Source: Clostridia bacterium
Lineage (GTDB): Bacteria; Bacillota; Peptococcia; DRI-13; SV3-B141
DNA length: 59,342 bases
Assembly (NCBI GenBank): GCA_018433015.1
Contig: JAHDSB010000064.1
Location: 1-59,342, forward strand
Direction: 5' to 3'
The notes under the pieces were generated by a model, which searched no databases, was not told where the DNA came from, and saw only the letters and a program-made list of their open reading frames with translations. Both the position numbers and the translations under genes were made by a program. Of this stretch, positions 47,807 through 56,784 are shown in pieces (position 1 is the first letter of the stretch; each line of letters starts with the position of its first letter).

Positions 47807-48863
47807 TTAACTCCTCCTCTTTAAGTCCGCAGGCCTGCAAAAAATCTTGCCAAGTGATGGCTTTCATTTGGGGAATACTCTGATATAGTTTAGCTAAAAT
47901 TTTATCCATATTGGCTTCACCCCCCACCAGTTCCGTAGCTAACAAAATTTGCAGGGGCATTTTTTGGTATAAGTTGGTGCTGCGATTGATTCCCTCAATT
48001 TTAACAACATATTTTTCGGGTAGTATCTCTAGGTATTCTGGATGTCGGTTATAAAAATTATTATTTTTATATTTCACACCCTGCTTCCATTGGTCTACAT
48101 AATTTTTTTGCGCATATTCTTCCCCATATTTTTCCTTCATTATTCGATAAGTAGTATAAACGGTAAGTCCTTCACTGGTCCAATCTTTATTCCCCGTATC
48201 TTTAATGTATTTCCAACTCCACCACTGATGAACAATTTCATGGGCCAGCACTTCAGCACTGGATGCTCCATTTAATTTATTGCTCAAGTTGCTATCACTA
48301 AAAACTGTCTCTTGCATAATGCTGAAATTTGTATATGCTCTTCCCCCGAAATAGAACACCGTTCCTTGGAGTATTTTCAAGGGGTGATTCTCAGAAACAT
48401 TATGTAACTTTCCATAGTGAGCAACACAATAAGCAATAGTATCCTCCATCATTTTTTGGCCACTCATCTTTTTCATAAGAGGCTCATGTTTACGACTATA
48501 GTATAATTCTAGGGGCATATCTTCGTCGCCCAACTTCTTCTGATCATAGTCACCTGCTAGTACCATGAAGAATTTTTCCTTATTATGTACAAGCCAAGTT
48601 TTATTATCCCCCTTCTCAGCGAGGAGCTTAACCGTACCACCGTTCACAATTGGCATGAGTCCAACAGGCATAGTGAGCCGACCTGTAATCTGGGGACCTT
48701 TCTTGCCATCCTCCACGTGTAGGAGCGGGGAAAGTTCATCAGTTTTCAAATCGATATATTTATCACTAATATTGGTTGAGAATAGAATATCTCCAAAAAT
48801 TTTATGAATTTTCGGTACACCGCTGTATTCTATAGTTAGCTTGATTTTTCCATCATCAGGCAC
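47787..48863 (-). CDS. M1-family (gluzincin) peptidase domain, split from its permease
   Basis: 358 residues with zinc site HEIVHQWW and third ligand in WTSEGLTVY, 18 residues after the second His, as in M1 aminopeptidases. The N-terminus (VPDDGKIKLTIEYSGVPKI) is the end of the M1 beta-sandwich whose first half is encoded at the end of the permease ORF upstream. One extra base near 48872-48884 separates the two; without it REITSVPDDGKIK reads straight on. GTG 48863 may not be a true start. Permease-M1 fusions of about 800 residues or more occur in Firmicute ABC operons. Confidence 0.82.
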   Translation of the reverse strand: MPDDGKIKLTIEYSGVPKIHKIFGDILFSTNISDKYIDLKTDELSPLLHVEDGKKGPQITGRLTMPVGLMPIVNGGTVKLLAEKGDNKTWLVHNKEKFFMVLAGDYDQKKLGDEDMPLELYYSRKHEPLMKKMSGQKMMEDTIAYCVAHYGKLHNVSENHPLKILQGTVFYFGGRAYTNFSIMQETVFSDSNLSNKLNGASSAEVLAHEIVHQWWSWKYIKDTGNKDWTSEGLTVYTTYRIMKEKYGEEYAQKNYVDQWKQGVKYKNNNFYNRHPEYLEILPEKYVVKIEGINRSTNLYQKMPLQILLATELVGGEANMDKILAKLYQSIPQMKAITWQDFLQACGLKEEELNVDEII

Positions 48864-49965
48864 CGATGTTATTTCCCTTATTGCTCAACTTTTTAAATGT
48901 TATCTCTTTTCCATTTGCCCTGATGCCGTGAATAGTATAACCCTGATTTATACTAAGCGTGCATTCTTGGACATCACCGTTCAAATTGTGCAGAGAATAA
49001 ATTGCCTTTCCTAGAAGGCTCCCTCTCTCGGTATTAAAGGAAATTTCTAAATCTGTGTTTAACAACTCAAGCTGTTTATTATTTGGCGTTTCGACCCTTC
49101 GAAGAGGACTTTGGTCAATATAAGGTTGATGTATATAAGCATAATATCCACTGATAATAAGTGTCCCAGCTAGTACAGGGATATATACTCTCTTCAAATT
49201 ATGTAAAAAGGAACCCAATAATCCTTTACCGTATCGACGAACACATAATAACCCTATTAACCACAGCCCACCAAGTATTAAAAACCAAAACAATCTATTG
49301 TGCTTCATCAAACGAAATACTATGGTGTTGCTAAAATAATCAGATAACGCGGGAATAGGCGGATTGATCCACCGTAAAATGTTATTGGAAGAAAACAAGG
49401 GACTAAAACTAAGCAACATAAACGCAAGAAATATTACCATACTGAGATCTAGGCGACAGAAAATCTGATAAAATACTGAAGCTGCTAAAATTGCTAACAC
49501 CACAGAAGGTAACGTAAAGAGAAAGAAGCTGTTCCAATAAGTATATGGATCAAAGATATTTCCCATTTCCATAACTGTAAAAGGAAAATACAGTGTTGCT
49601 GCAAGAATAACACTGACAATTGCTGCTGTTCCCAGGGCTAACAATCTCACAACATTTAATATTAAGGGGGACACAACACTATCCATTAATGCCCCAGTTT
49701 GATGTTTGTGCACTCGGTCAAATTCTAGCAGGGTCAGCAATCCAAATAAGACTGCACCCCCCAGTGCTCCGGCTATGCACGGATTTACAATCAGATTACC
49801 GGATACCGTTTCAGCAAGCATATTTTGGTTTAACTTATAAAGTATATCGGGAGTCACCTTATATCCAACCAGGGGACAAAGTATGGTCAATAGACTAATC
49901 AAATATACAATTTTCGAGTGAAAAATACGATTAACTTCCACTCTATAGTAGGAAAAGAGGTTCAT
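48856..49965 (-). CDS. ABC-2 type permease with start of an M1 peptidase domain
   Basis: 369 residues from ATG 49965 (MNLFSYYRVEVNRIF), which overlaps the preceding stop as ATGA; the frame is open further back but only inside the ATPase gene. Six to seven membrane helices (to about residue 285), then a soluble part, LEISFNTERGSLLGKAIYSL ... YTIHGIRANGKEITFKKLSN, that is the first half of an M1 beta-sandwich. It ends early at a frameshift. Confidence 0.82.
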   Translation of the reverse strand: MNLFSYYRVEVNRIFHSKIVYLISLLTILCPLVGYKVTPDILYKLNQNMLAETVSGNLIVNPCIAGALGGAVLFGLLTLLEFDRVHKHQTGALMDSVVSPLILNVVRLLALGTAAIVSVILAATLYFPFTVMEMGNIFDPYTYWNSFFLFTLPSVVLAILAASVFYQIFCRLDLSMVIFLAFMLLSFSPLFSSNNILRWINPPIPALSDYFSNTIVFRLMKHNRLFWFLILGGLWLIGLLCVRRYGKGLLGSFLHNLKRVYIPVLAGTLIISGYYAYIHQPYIDQSPLRRVETPNNKQLELLNTDLEISFNTERGSLLGKAIYSLHNLNGDVQECTLSINQGYTIHGIRANGKEITFKKLSNKGNNIGA

Positions 49966-50180
49966 CGTTCCGTTACCCCTTTCTCCATAATCAGATACAT
50001 ATAGGCATCCTCCAGGGTAGGTTCTACAACTTGCGCAAAAGTCGGCAGTGTTTCTGCTACAATACGGCAAGCAACTCCACGTACCGTATTAACTCGGGCT
50101 GTTACCTGATATTTTTTGTTAGTACTTGCTCCCCCTTGTTTTTCAAATACTCCCACATGGTTGTGGGCCAAAGCAATCAA
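49962..50180 (-). CDS. C-terminal fragment of the ABC ATPase
   Basis: 72 residues, IALAHNHVGVFEKQGG ... VVEPTLEDAYMYLIMEKG. This is the tail found after the RLIIINHG strand of exporter ATPases (PTLEDAYL.L). In the right frame ILFKGTPEQLIALAHNH leads into it, so it belongs to the gene upstream. The coupled ATGA overlap with the permease shows the original operon order. Confidence 0.7.
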   Translation of the reverse strand: MIALAHNHVGVFEKQGGASTNKKYQVTARVNTVRGVACRIVAETLPTFAQVVEPTLEDAYMYLIMEKGVTER

Positions 50181-50196
50181 TTGCTCCGGCGTACCC

Positions 50197-50832
50197 TTAA
50201 ATAAAATTTTGACCGTGATTAATAATAATCAAGCGGTCACACACCGATTGTACATCTTCAATTATGTGGGTGGATAATATAACAAGCTTATCCTGGGCCA
50301 TCTGTGAAAATAAGTTACGAAAATTAATACGTTCCTCCGGATCAAGCCCCACGGTGGGTTCATCAAGAATCAGCAGTTCGGGACTACCCATCAGGGCCTG
50401 AGCAATCCCCACACGCTGCCGCTGACCCCCGGATAAAGTGGAGATCCGCGCTTTTTCTTTCTCCCTCAGATTGGTCTTTTGAATAACCTCCTCTATCGCC
50501 TGCTTGCTATTTTTTATTCCTTTCAAAGCAGCCATATAATCGAGAAATTGCCAAACGGTAAGTTCATCATATAACCCAAAGGATTGAGGCAAATAGCCTA
50601 AATTTGCTTTTAGCTTTTTCTCATTCTTCAACAAAGAAACATCATCTAAAAAAATTTCTCCGCTAGTTGGTAGTAGTTCTGCCACTAACAGCTTCATCAG
50701 CGTAGATTTCCCCGCTCCGTTAGGGCCCAAAATCCCCAGGAGGCTAGGGCTTTCCATCTGTAGGGAAATGTCTTGTAATGCTTTTTTCCCTTTGTGATAA
50801 ATCATATTTAAGTTTTGCACTGAAATCTTCAT
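50197..50832 (-). CDS. ABC transporter ATP-binding protein, frameshifted at the end
   Basis: 211 residues from ATG 50832 (MKISVQNLNMIYHKGKK), with AAGGGA ten bases before. Walker A GPNGAGKST, Q-loop LPQSFGLYDEL, signature LSGGQRQRVGIAQAL, Walker B LLILDEPTVGLD, H-loop STHI. The core is complete, but after IIINHGQN the frame runs into a stop; removing one A from the run at 50207-50210 restores GQILFKGTPEQLI and the 72-residue tail. Powers the permeases encoded downstream. Confidence 0.9.
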   Translation of the reverse strand: MKISVQNLNMIYHKGKKALQDISLQMESPSLLGILGPNGAGKSTLMKLLVAELLPTSGEIFLDDVSLLKNEKKLKANLGYLPQSFGLYDELTVWQFLDYMAALKGIKNSKQAIEEVIQKTNLREKEKARISTLSGGQRQRVGIAQALMGSPELLILDEPTVGLDPEERINFRNLFSQMAQDKLVILSTHIIEDVQSVCDRLIIINHGQNFI

Positions 50833-50994
50833 GGTGTTATGGTCCCTTCTTTTATTATTAAAGGGAACACATACAACAAAAAGGTTCATTAATATCATAA
50901 AATAAATTATATTGCTTATAATTAAAACGTTAAAAACAAAATTACTATATAATATTCTTTAAAGATGAGTATAAGAGATTCCGAGGTGATCCCA
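50833..50994. other. Divergent gap between the ABC operon and the sigma-54 regulator
   Basis: AT-rich, about 160 bases; it must hold promoters for both directions. I see no convincing -35/-10 or -24/-12 pair and no palindrome here. Confidence 0.4.
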
Positions 50995-52830
50995 TTGGAT
51001 AAAATACAGCTGCAATATATCTTGAATTCCAGTACATATGCTTTTTTAAGTGTTAATAGATATGGAATTATCGAACAAGCAAATGAAAGAGCCGAGGAAG
51101 TTTTCGATGTAAATAAAAACAATAACCATGTTTCCTTTGCTTCCGACTCGATTAAGAAAAATGATCTTGTTGTTTATATAACTGATAACTTCGGAATAAG
51201 TGAGGGTGATCTGACCTCTGAAGATTTAAGTACCATGGGAATTAAGGGGGTCGACATAAGCAAAGGAAGTAGTATTATTGCCATTGGCTGCTATAAAAAT
51301 GAGGAAATAGAGCCTGTACTAAAATGTTCCACAAATCCTAGTGACAACATATTACAGGTAGAAACCTACTTTATGGGGATAAATATTAATATTGTTCTCA
51401 CTGCTAAACCTAAAAAATTTAAAATAAAAATTGGAGCCAACCAATTTCAAAACACAAATCCCACCCAATTAAAGATGATGCTTATCTTTAACGGTATGGA
51501 CAATAAGGTTAAATATTATTCTCAAGGAGAAAGTCCTCAAGAAACTTTTAAAAATGTATTGTCCGGTTTGCCTTACAAAGGAAAAAAAGATTTTTACTAT
51601 ATACCTAACCTCACTAATTGCCAACTAACAGAAGCTATCGGTGAAAACATCATCAGTAAAAAGATCCTGGCAGCAATAAAAAATACTAATTTTTCTAATG
51701 AAGAGGACTCAATTTTTCTGAATAATAGTTTTATTCATTATTGGCTATACAAAACAAAAACCACCGAAGATGGTGATTTTAAGATTATACTTAAAATGGT
51801 AAATATTATGACCTGCTATTCTGAGACTTTAACATGGATAGACGAAATTGCCACACAGCAAATTAATCTAAATGCAGGAAATAAAAATGATTATATCCAT
51901 AAATTTAGCGGAATCATAGGCTCCAGTAGCGAAATTATGAATGTTAAATATATGGCTAACAGAGCAGCCCAATCTAATTCCACCGTCATAATTTATGGAG
52001 AAAGCGGGACAGGAAAATCTTTGCTAGCAAAAATGATTCATAAAAACAGTAAATATGCCTCTATGCCCTTTGTCGAAGTAAACTGTGCCTCTATTCCGGA
52101 AACTTTGGCTGAAAGTGAATTTTTTGGTTATGAGAAAGGAGCCTTTACAGGAGCCGTTACTAATGGTAAAAAAGGTTTTTTTGAATTAGCCCAAAATGGG
52201 ACAATATTTCTGGATGAGATTGGCGAGCTAACTTTAGCTATGCAGGCCAAGCTTTTAGAAGTTATGCAAAACAGGAGCTTTTATAAGGTTGGTGGAATAA
52301 AGAAAATAGCCGTTAATACTAGGATTATTATTGCTACTAATAAAAATTTAAAAGAATTGATTAAAGAAGGCAGATTTCGTGAAGATTTATATTACAGAAT
52401 TAATGTACTCCCCATTACATTACCTCCCTTACGGGAAAGAAAATGTGATATAAACAGACTAGCACAAAAACTATTAAGGGATATTTGTAACAGATTAAAT
52501 GTAGAATTAAAGGTAATTTGTAAAGAAGCCCTATCCAAGATCCTTGAATATGACTGGCCCGGGAATATTAGAGAGCTGGAGAATGTCCTAGAAGCAGCCG
52601 TTAACCTTTGTGAAAACAATATTATTCAGCAAAAGGATTTGTTAATTAATGATGTTGTGGATAATGATCATAAAAGCCTCAAGCAGCTCCTAGAAGAAGT
52701 GGAAAAAGAAATAATCCAACAGCAGATGCTTTTATTTCAGGGAGATAAAAAGAAGGTCATGGAAAACTTAAATATAGGTAGATCCAACTTATTTAGCAAA
52801 CTAAAGAAATACAATATTAAGAATCCATAA
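50995..52830 (+). CDS. Sigma-54-dependent transcriptional activator
   Basis: 611 residues from TTG 50995, preceded by GAGGTGATCC; ATG 50965 has only a weak site. An N-terminal PAS-like segment ([22 protein letters not shown]), then about 230 residues I cannot assign (probable ligand-sensing), then the AAA+ domain: GESGTGK, GAFTGA loop ([10 protein letters not shown]), Walker [11 protein letters not shown], and R-finger region. The C-terminus ([26 protein letters not shown]) is a Fis-type HTH. It should drive the -24/-12 promoter at 53853. Confidence 0.94.
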   Translation: MDKIQLQYILNSSTYAFLSVNRYGIIEQANERAEEVFDVNKNNNHVSFASDSIKKNDLVVYITDNFGISEGDLTSEDLSTMGIKGVDISKGSSIIAIGCYKNEEIEPVLKCSTNPSDNILQVETYFMGININIVLTAKPKKFKIKIGANQFQNTNPTQLKMMLIFNGMDNKVKYYSQGESPQETFKNVLSGLPYKGKKDFYYIPNLTNCQLTEAIGENIISKKILAAIKNTNFSNEEDSIFLNNSFIHYWLYKTKTTEDGDFKIILKMVNIMTCYSETLTWIDEIATQQINLNAGNKNDYIHKFSGIIGSSSEIMNVKYMANRAAQSNSTVIIYGESGTGKSLLAKMIHKNSKYASMPFVEVNCASIPETLAESEFFGYEKGAFTGAVTNGKKGFFELAQNGTIFLDEIGELTLAMQAKLLEVMQNRSFYKVGGIKKIAVNTRIIIATNKNLKELIKEGRFREDLYYRINVLPITLPPLRERKCDINRLAQKLLRDICNRLNVELKVICKEALSKILEYDWPGNIRELENVLEAAVNLCENNIIQQKDLLINDVVDNDHKSLKQLLEEVEKEIIQQQMLLFQGDKKKVMENLNIGRSNLFSKLKKYNIKNP

Positions 52831-52842
52831 AAATGGACAGTA

Positions 52843-52856
52843 TCCAAAATTTTGGA
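52843..52856. promoter_or_regulatory. 14-bp palindrome before the first hydrolase
   Basis: TCCAAAATTTTGGA is a perfect palindrome in the 94-base gap between the sigma-54 regulator and the hydrolase gene. It may be an operator; no sigma-54 promoter is seen in this gap. Confidence 0.3.
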
Positions 52857-52924
52857 CTAAAACATATTTCTAAGCAAATGTGCAAATCTTATTCCATTAA
52901 AAAAATATATCATGGAGGGCCAGT

Positions 52925-53737
52925 ATGACAATGAAAGATATAGTAAGGCAAGGAATAGAAGATAGGATTAGAAATCTCAAAGGTAATATTGGTATTTGTT
53001 ATTATGATTTTAGTACGAATAAATACCTTAGTATGGGAAATTGTGACGTATTTATAGCCTCCGGTATTATTAAAATACCTATATTAATAGCAGCCTTTAA
53101 TCAAATACATCAAGGACTTATCTCCAAGCATGACCTGATAAAAATCAAAAATGAAGATAAAATCCCCTCTTGTGGAGCTTTATCCTATTTACATGATGGA
53201 ATCGAAGTTACTATTGAAGATATTTATAACTTAATGATCATCATAAGTGACAACACGGCCACAAATATCCTAATAAAATTGCTAGGCATGGATAATATTA
53301 ATGGAACCATAAATAGCATGGGATATAAAAATACTGTTCTAAATAGACTACTATTTGATGAAAAGGCCATTAAGGAAGGAAAAGAGAATTATTATTCCCT
53401 GAGAGAAGTAGCAGATATGCTTTATAAGATGTATAAAAGACAATTGATTTCTGAACAAGCCAGCAGGGAAATGGAAAAGATTATGATCGAGCAACAAAGA
53501 AATCAAATAATCCCTTATTACTTTAACGAAGAAATCAAAGTAGCCCATAAAACTGGAGAAGATGATAATATTATTCATGATGTGGGCATAGTTTTAATGG
53601 GAAAACCCTTTATGTTATGCATGGGAGCAGATAATGTGGATGTCAGGAAAGCAGAAAGTGCCATGAGAGATATCGCCTTAATCTGTTATAGCAATTCAAA
53701 CCATAAACTAGCTAAGGCTTTTAAGTTCGATACCTAG
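52925..53737 (+). CDS. Class A beta-lactamase-like hydrolase lacking the usual catalytic Ser
   Basis: 270 residues, no signal peptide, so cytosolic. SDN motif (IISDNTATN) and KTG motif (VAHKTGEDD) are kept. The SxxK motif is changed: the paralogue at 56785 has AASVIKLP, here the aligned bases give IASGIIKIP, so the Ser position is Gly, the Lys is kept and a Ser sits one place earlier. Either the enzyme is inactive, or the shifted Ser serves. GGAGGG before ATG 52925. It lies between the sigma-54 regulator and the deacylase operon, with a terminator after it. Confidence 0.85.
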   Translation: MTMKDIVRQGIEDRIRNLKGNIGICYYDFSTNKYLSMGNCDVFIASGIIKIPILIAAFNQIHQGLISKHDLIKIKNEDKIPSCGALSYLHDGIEVTIEDIYNLMIIISDNTATNILIKLLGMDNINGTINSMGYKNTVLNRLLFDEKAIKEGKENYYSLREVADMLYKMYKRQLISEQASREMEKIMIEQQRNQIIPYYFNEEIKVAHKTGEDDNIIHDVGIVLMGKPFMLCMGADNVDVRKAESAMRDIALICYSNSNHKLAKAFKFDT

Positions 53738-53777
53738 TAAAGAGCCATAACTTATAATTATATTTTTAAATTAGACC

Positions 53778-53828
53778 AAAAAAGACTAAGAAAATGCGGA
53801 TTTCCTCCATACTTGCTTAGTCTTTTTT
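53778..53828 (+). terminator. Terminator after the first hydrolase
   Basis: 13-bp stem AAAAAAGACTAAG / CTTAGTCTTTTTT, A-rich before and T-rich after. It separates the regulator-hydrolase transcript from the deacylase operon. Confidence 0.75.
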
Positions 53829-53852
53829 ACTTATTTACTGCAATCGAAAACT

Positions 53853-53868
53853 TGGTATGAGTATTGCA
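53853..53868 (+). promoter_or_regulatory. Sigma-54 promoter of the deacylase operon
   Basis: TGGTATGAGTATTGCA fits the consensus TGGCACG-N4-TTGCA with GG and GC exactly 12 bases apart. It lies about 65 bases before the deacylase start, and the matching activator is encoded 3 kb upstream. Confidence 0.8.
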
Positions 53869-53904
53869 ATATATATCAATTAAGTAATTGATATATATTG
53901 CAAT
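53863..53904. promoter_or_regulatory. 42-bp perfect palindrome overlapping the -12 box
   Basis: Two perfectly complementary 20-base arms (53863-53882 and 53885-53904) around AG; the core is ATATATCAATTA-AG-TAATTGATATAT. The left arm contains the TTGCA of the sigma-54 promoter. It is too long to be chance and is a likely binding site for a dimeric or tetrameric regulator, or a DNA cruciform. Confidence 0.75.
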
Positions 53905-53930
53905 TTTTTTAAGAAGAAAGGAGATCTATT

Positions 53931-55286
53931 ATGGATTTAGTTATTAAAAACGGCTTCGTTATTGATCCGAAAAATAGGATTTATGCAAAATTAAACATCG
54001 GCATCAACGCAGGGAAAATAAGAGCTGTTACCAGCAGTAATCTCGAAGGAGATAAAATTATTGATGCAGCTGGTCTGACCATTTCCCCCGGCTTTATTGA
54101 TGCCCATATGCATGAAGACTCATATGATGTGGATAATGATGAATTCCACATTAATGTATTCGATTGTATGGCGAGGATGGGTGTAACAACTGCAATTGGA
54201 GGGAACTGTGGCAGTGGACCTAATAGACCGGATTTATATCTAGATGCCGTTGATAAACACGGTCTTCCTGTCAATTTTGGAATTCTTGTACCCCATGAGG
54301 AATTGAGAAGATCTGTAGGAGAAAATAACAAATATAAAAAAGTCCATCCCGAAAATATTGAGAAGATGAAGAATCTAGCCAGAAAATATGTGGATAAAGG
54401 TTGTCTAGGAATCTCCTTTGGTATTAGATATGTACCCGGTCTTGCAAGGGAAGAACTATTAGCAATTTCCCAAGTCCTGCAAAAAGATAATAAAGTGGTT
54501 TCGGCCCATATAAGAGATGATGCTAAGCAGGTTATACCTTCCACTAGGGAATTAATAGATATCGGGCTTACCTTGGGGATACCCGTACAAGTTTCCCATA
54601 TTGGCAGTATGGGAGCCTATGGCCAAATGGAAGAGCTCTTAACATTAATCGATAATTATAAAGCACAAGGAATGGATATTTCCTCCGATTGTTATCCTTA
54701 TAATGCTTTTAGCACAGGAATTGGTGAAACCACTTATGATGAAGGTTTCCTGGAAAGATATCAAACAACCTATGACAGTATTGAAATTGCTGAGGGCGAA
54801 TTTAAAGGGCAACGGTTAAATGAAGAACTATTTTTCAAACTTCGTAAGGAAAACCCCGAATTAATCACTGTAGGTCATGTGATGAAAGACGAAGAAGTTG
54901 ATATGGCTATAACTCATCCCGCGGTTTTAATCGGAAGTGATGGTTTTATCCATGATTCCCAGGGGCATCCCAGGGCCAGCGGAACTTTCCCCAGAGTTAT
55001 TAAAAAATATGTCAAGGAAAAGAAAACTTTAACTCTTTACAGTGCCATTGAAAAAATGACATATCTTACTGCCCAAAGATATGGATTAGAACAAAAAGGT
55101 GGACTTTCTGTAGGCCAAGATGCAGATATTGTTATCTTCAATTTTGCTGAAATCAGTGATAATGCTACTTTTGAAAATCCCACTTTGCCTCCTACGGGAA
55201 TAAAATTTGTCCTGGTCAATGGGAAAATTGCTGTTAAAGATGATAAAATCCTCACCAGAAAACTTGGCAAATCCATTAGAAAGTAG
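53931..55286 (+). CDS. N-acyl-D-amino-acid deacylase (D-aminoacylase) family
   Basis: 451-residue amidohydrolase. First metal site SPGFIDAHMHEDS, then TTAIGGNCG, a Lys/His region (SAHIRDD; QVSHIGSMG), SSDCYPYNAFSTGIGE and the catalytic Asp in LIGSDGF, then the typical HPRASGTFPRVI. These fit D-aminoacylase/dihydroorotase-like enzymes that free D-amino acids from N-acyl forms. AAAGGAG before ATG 53931. First gene of a sigma-54-driven operon with an APC permease and a second hydrolase. Confidence 0.92.
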   Translation: MDLVIKNGFVIDPKNRIYAKLNIGINAGKIRAVTSSNLEGDKIIDAAGLTISPGFIDAHMHEDSYDVDNDEFHINVFDCMARMGVTTAIGGNCGSGPNRPDLYLDAVDKHGLPVNFGILVPHEELRRSVGENNKYKKVHPENIEKMKNLARKYVDKGCLGISFGIRYVPGLAREELLAISQVLQKDNKVVSAHIRDDAKQVIPSTRELIDIGLTLGIPVQVSHIGSMGAYGQMEELLTLIDNYKAQGMDISSDCYPYNAFSTGIGETTYDEGFLERYQTTYDSIEIAEGEFKGQRLNEELFFKLRKENPELITVGHVMKDEEVDMAITHPAVLIGSDGFIHDSQGHPRASGTFPRVIKKYVKEKKTLTLYSAIEKMTYLTAQRYGLEQKGGLSVGQDADIVIFNFAEISDNATFENPTLPPTGIKFVLVNGKIAVKDDKILTRKLGKSIRK

Positions 55287-55373
55287 CTTATCTATAAATG
55301 CTATGAAGGGAGGGCAGAAAGAACTTTTGCAATTTTAAATAGTTTATTTAATAATAAGAATAGGAGGAAAATT

Positions 55374-56762
55374 ATGAAGAGCGATTCCACAACTCCTGAA
55401 AGTAGAGGTTTTAGAAGAGAAATTGGCTTATTTGGTGGTATTAGTCTTGTGGCCGGGATGACCATAGGATCAGGAATTTACTACTTAGGAAGCTATGTAC
55501 TACAACGTGCTGAGATGAGCATAGGTTTAGCTTTGTTATGCTGGATTATTGGAGGGGTTGTCTCCATGCTAGGTGGTCTGTGCTTTGCCGAGCTAGGTGC
55601 ATCCATGCCTGTGGCAGGAGGTATGACCATATACCTAAGTAAGGCTTATAGTCCGGCAGTTGGATTTATCAATGGTTTTTGTTTATTATTTGTAAATGGT
55701 TCCGGTTCCATTGCGGCCTTATCAATTGCTTTTGTTACAGCTTTTAATGTTTTAGTTCCTATGAGTAGCATGACCATTAAACTCCTGTCCATTTGCCTAA
55801 TTATACTTCTTACAGTATTAAATTTCCGAGGAGTAAAAGTTGCTTCTATCTTTCAAAACTTTACTATGGTGGCACGAGTAATTCCTTTATTTCTTATTAT
55901 CCTGTTAGGTGTTACCATGGGGAATGAACCTCTCAATTTGAGTTTTGTTCCTGCTAGTGGTCCACTGAATATCACCGGTATGATTACTATGATAGCCTTT
56001 GCTACTTTTGCCAGTTTATGGGCCTATGAAGGCTGGGCCAATTTAAATACTGTGGCCGAAGAAATGAAAAATCCTAAACGTGATCTTCCCTTATCAATTA
56101 TTATTTCTTTAGCTTTTATTACAATTGTTTATACTTTATTTAACTTTGCTATCTACAAAGTATTGCCGGCCCAGGAGATAGCATCTATGATTGATTCCGG
56201 AAATATATATTTAGGTTCCGAAGTTGCCAGCAGATTAATGGGCAACTTGGGCTTCTATGTGGTTTTAATAGGTATGGCCGTAGGTATTATCGGAACCATC
56301 AATGGGGATGTGTTGACATTTCCCCGTACATATTACGCCATGGCTATGGAAGGCTATTTCCCCCAATCATTTAAAGAATTACATCCAAAATATCGTATTC
56401 CCCATGTTGCCACCATTGTTCAGGCCATCATTTCCATTATACTGGTTATGATGAGGAACTTAGAACAACTTACAGGACTAGTTATCTTTACTAGCGCCGC
56501 TTTAAATATGCTGGCTATTGCCGCAGTTCTTGTCTTCCGGAAAAGATATCCTGATTTAGAGCGTCCTTACAAGGTTTGGGGGGGCGTACCAACAGTAATA
56601 ATCACTTTAGTTCTTTTTACTATCTTGCTCATTAATGAGTTTATCAGTGATCCTTTTAACTCTTTAATCGGATTAATTGTGCCGGTAATAGGTATACCCG
56701 TTTATCTTTACTTTAAAAAGAAAAACGGCGGTGTTGACTATCAAGGTGCTAACCTAGATTAA
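55374..56762 (+). CDS. APC-family amino-acid permease
   Basis: 462 residues with about 12 membrane helices. The first helix carries GGISLVAGMTIGSGIYYLGSYV, like the unwound substrate-binding helix of LAT/CAT transporters, and TFASLWAYEGWANLNTVAEEMKNPKRDLP is characteristic of helix 6 and the loop after it. AGGAGG before ATG 55374. Its place between a D-aminoacylase and a serine hydrolase suggests uptake of D-amino acids or their derivatives; the sequence alone does not give the substrate. Confidence 0.92.
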   Translation: MKSDSTTPESRGFRREIGLFGGISLVAGMTIGSGIYYLGSYVLQRAEMSIGLALLCWIIGGVVSMLGGLCFAELGASMPVAGGMTIYLSKAYSPAVGFINGFCLLFVNGSGSIAALSIAFVTAFNVLVPMSSMTIKLLSICLIILLTVLNFRGVKVASIFQNFTMVARVIPLFLIILLGVTMGNEPLNLSFVPASGPLNITGMITMIAFATFASLWAYEGWANLNTVAEEMKNPKRDLPLSIIISLAFITIVYTLFNFAIYKVLPAQEIASMIDSGNIYLGSEVASRLMGNLGFYVVLIGMAVGIIGTINGDVLTFPRTYYAMAMEGYFPQSFKELHPKYRIPHVATIVQAIISIILVMMRNLEQLTGLVIFTSAALNMLAIAAVLVFRKRYPDLERPYKVWGGVPTVIITLVLFTILLINEFISDPFNSLIGLIVPVIGIPVYLYFKKKNGGVDYQGANLD

Positions 56763-56784
56763 TTAAGGAGGAGTGATTTAAACT

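Noticed and set aside
55320-55345. Second sigma-54 promoter before the permease (GGGCAG ... TTGCA)
   Set aside because: The GG-GC distance is 16, not 12, so it does not fit the -24/-12 spacing.
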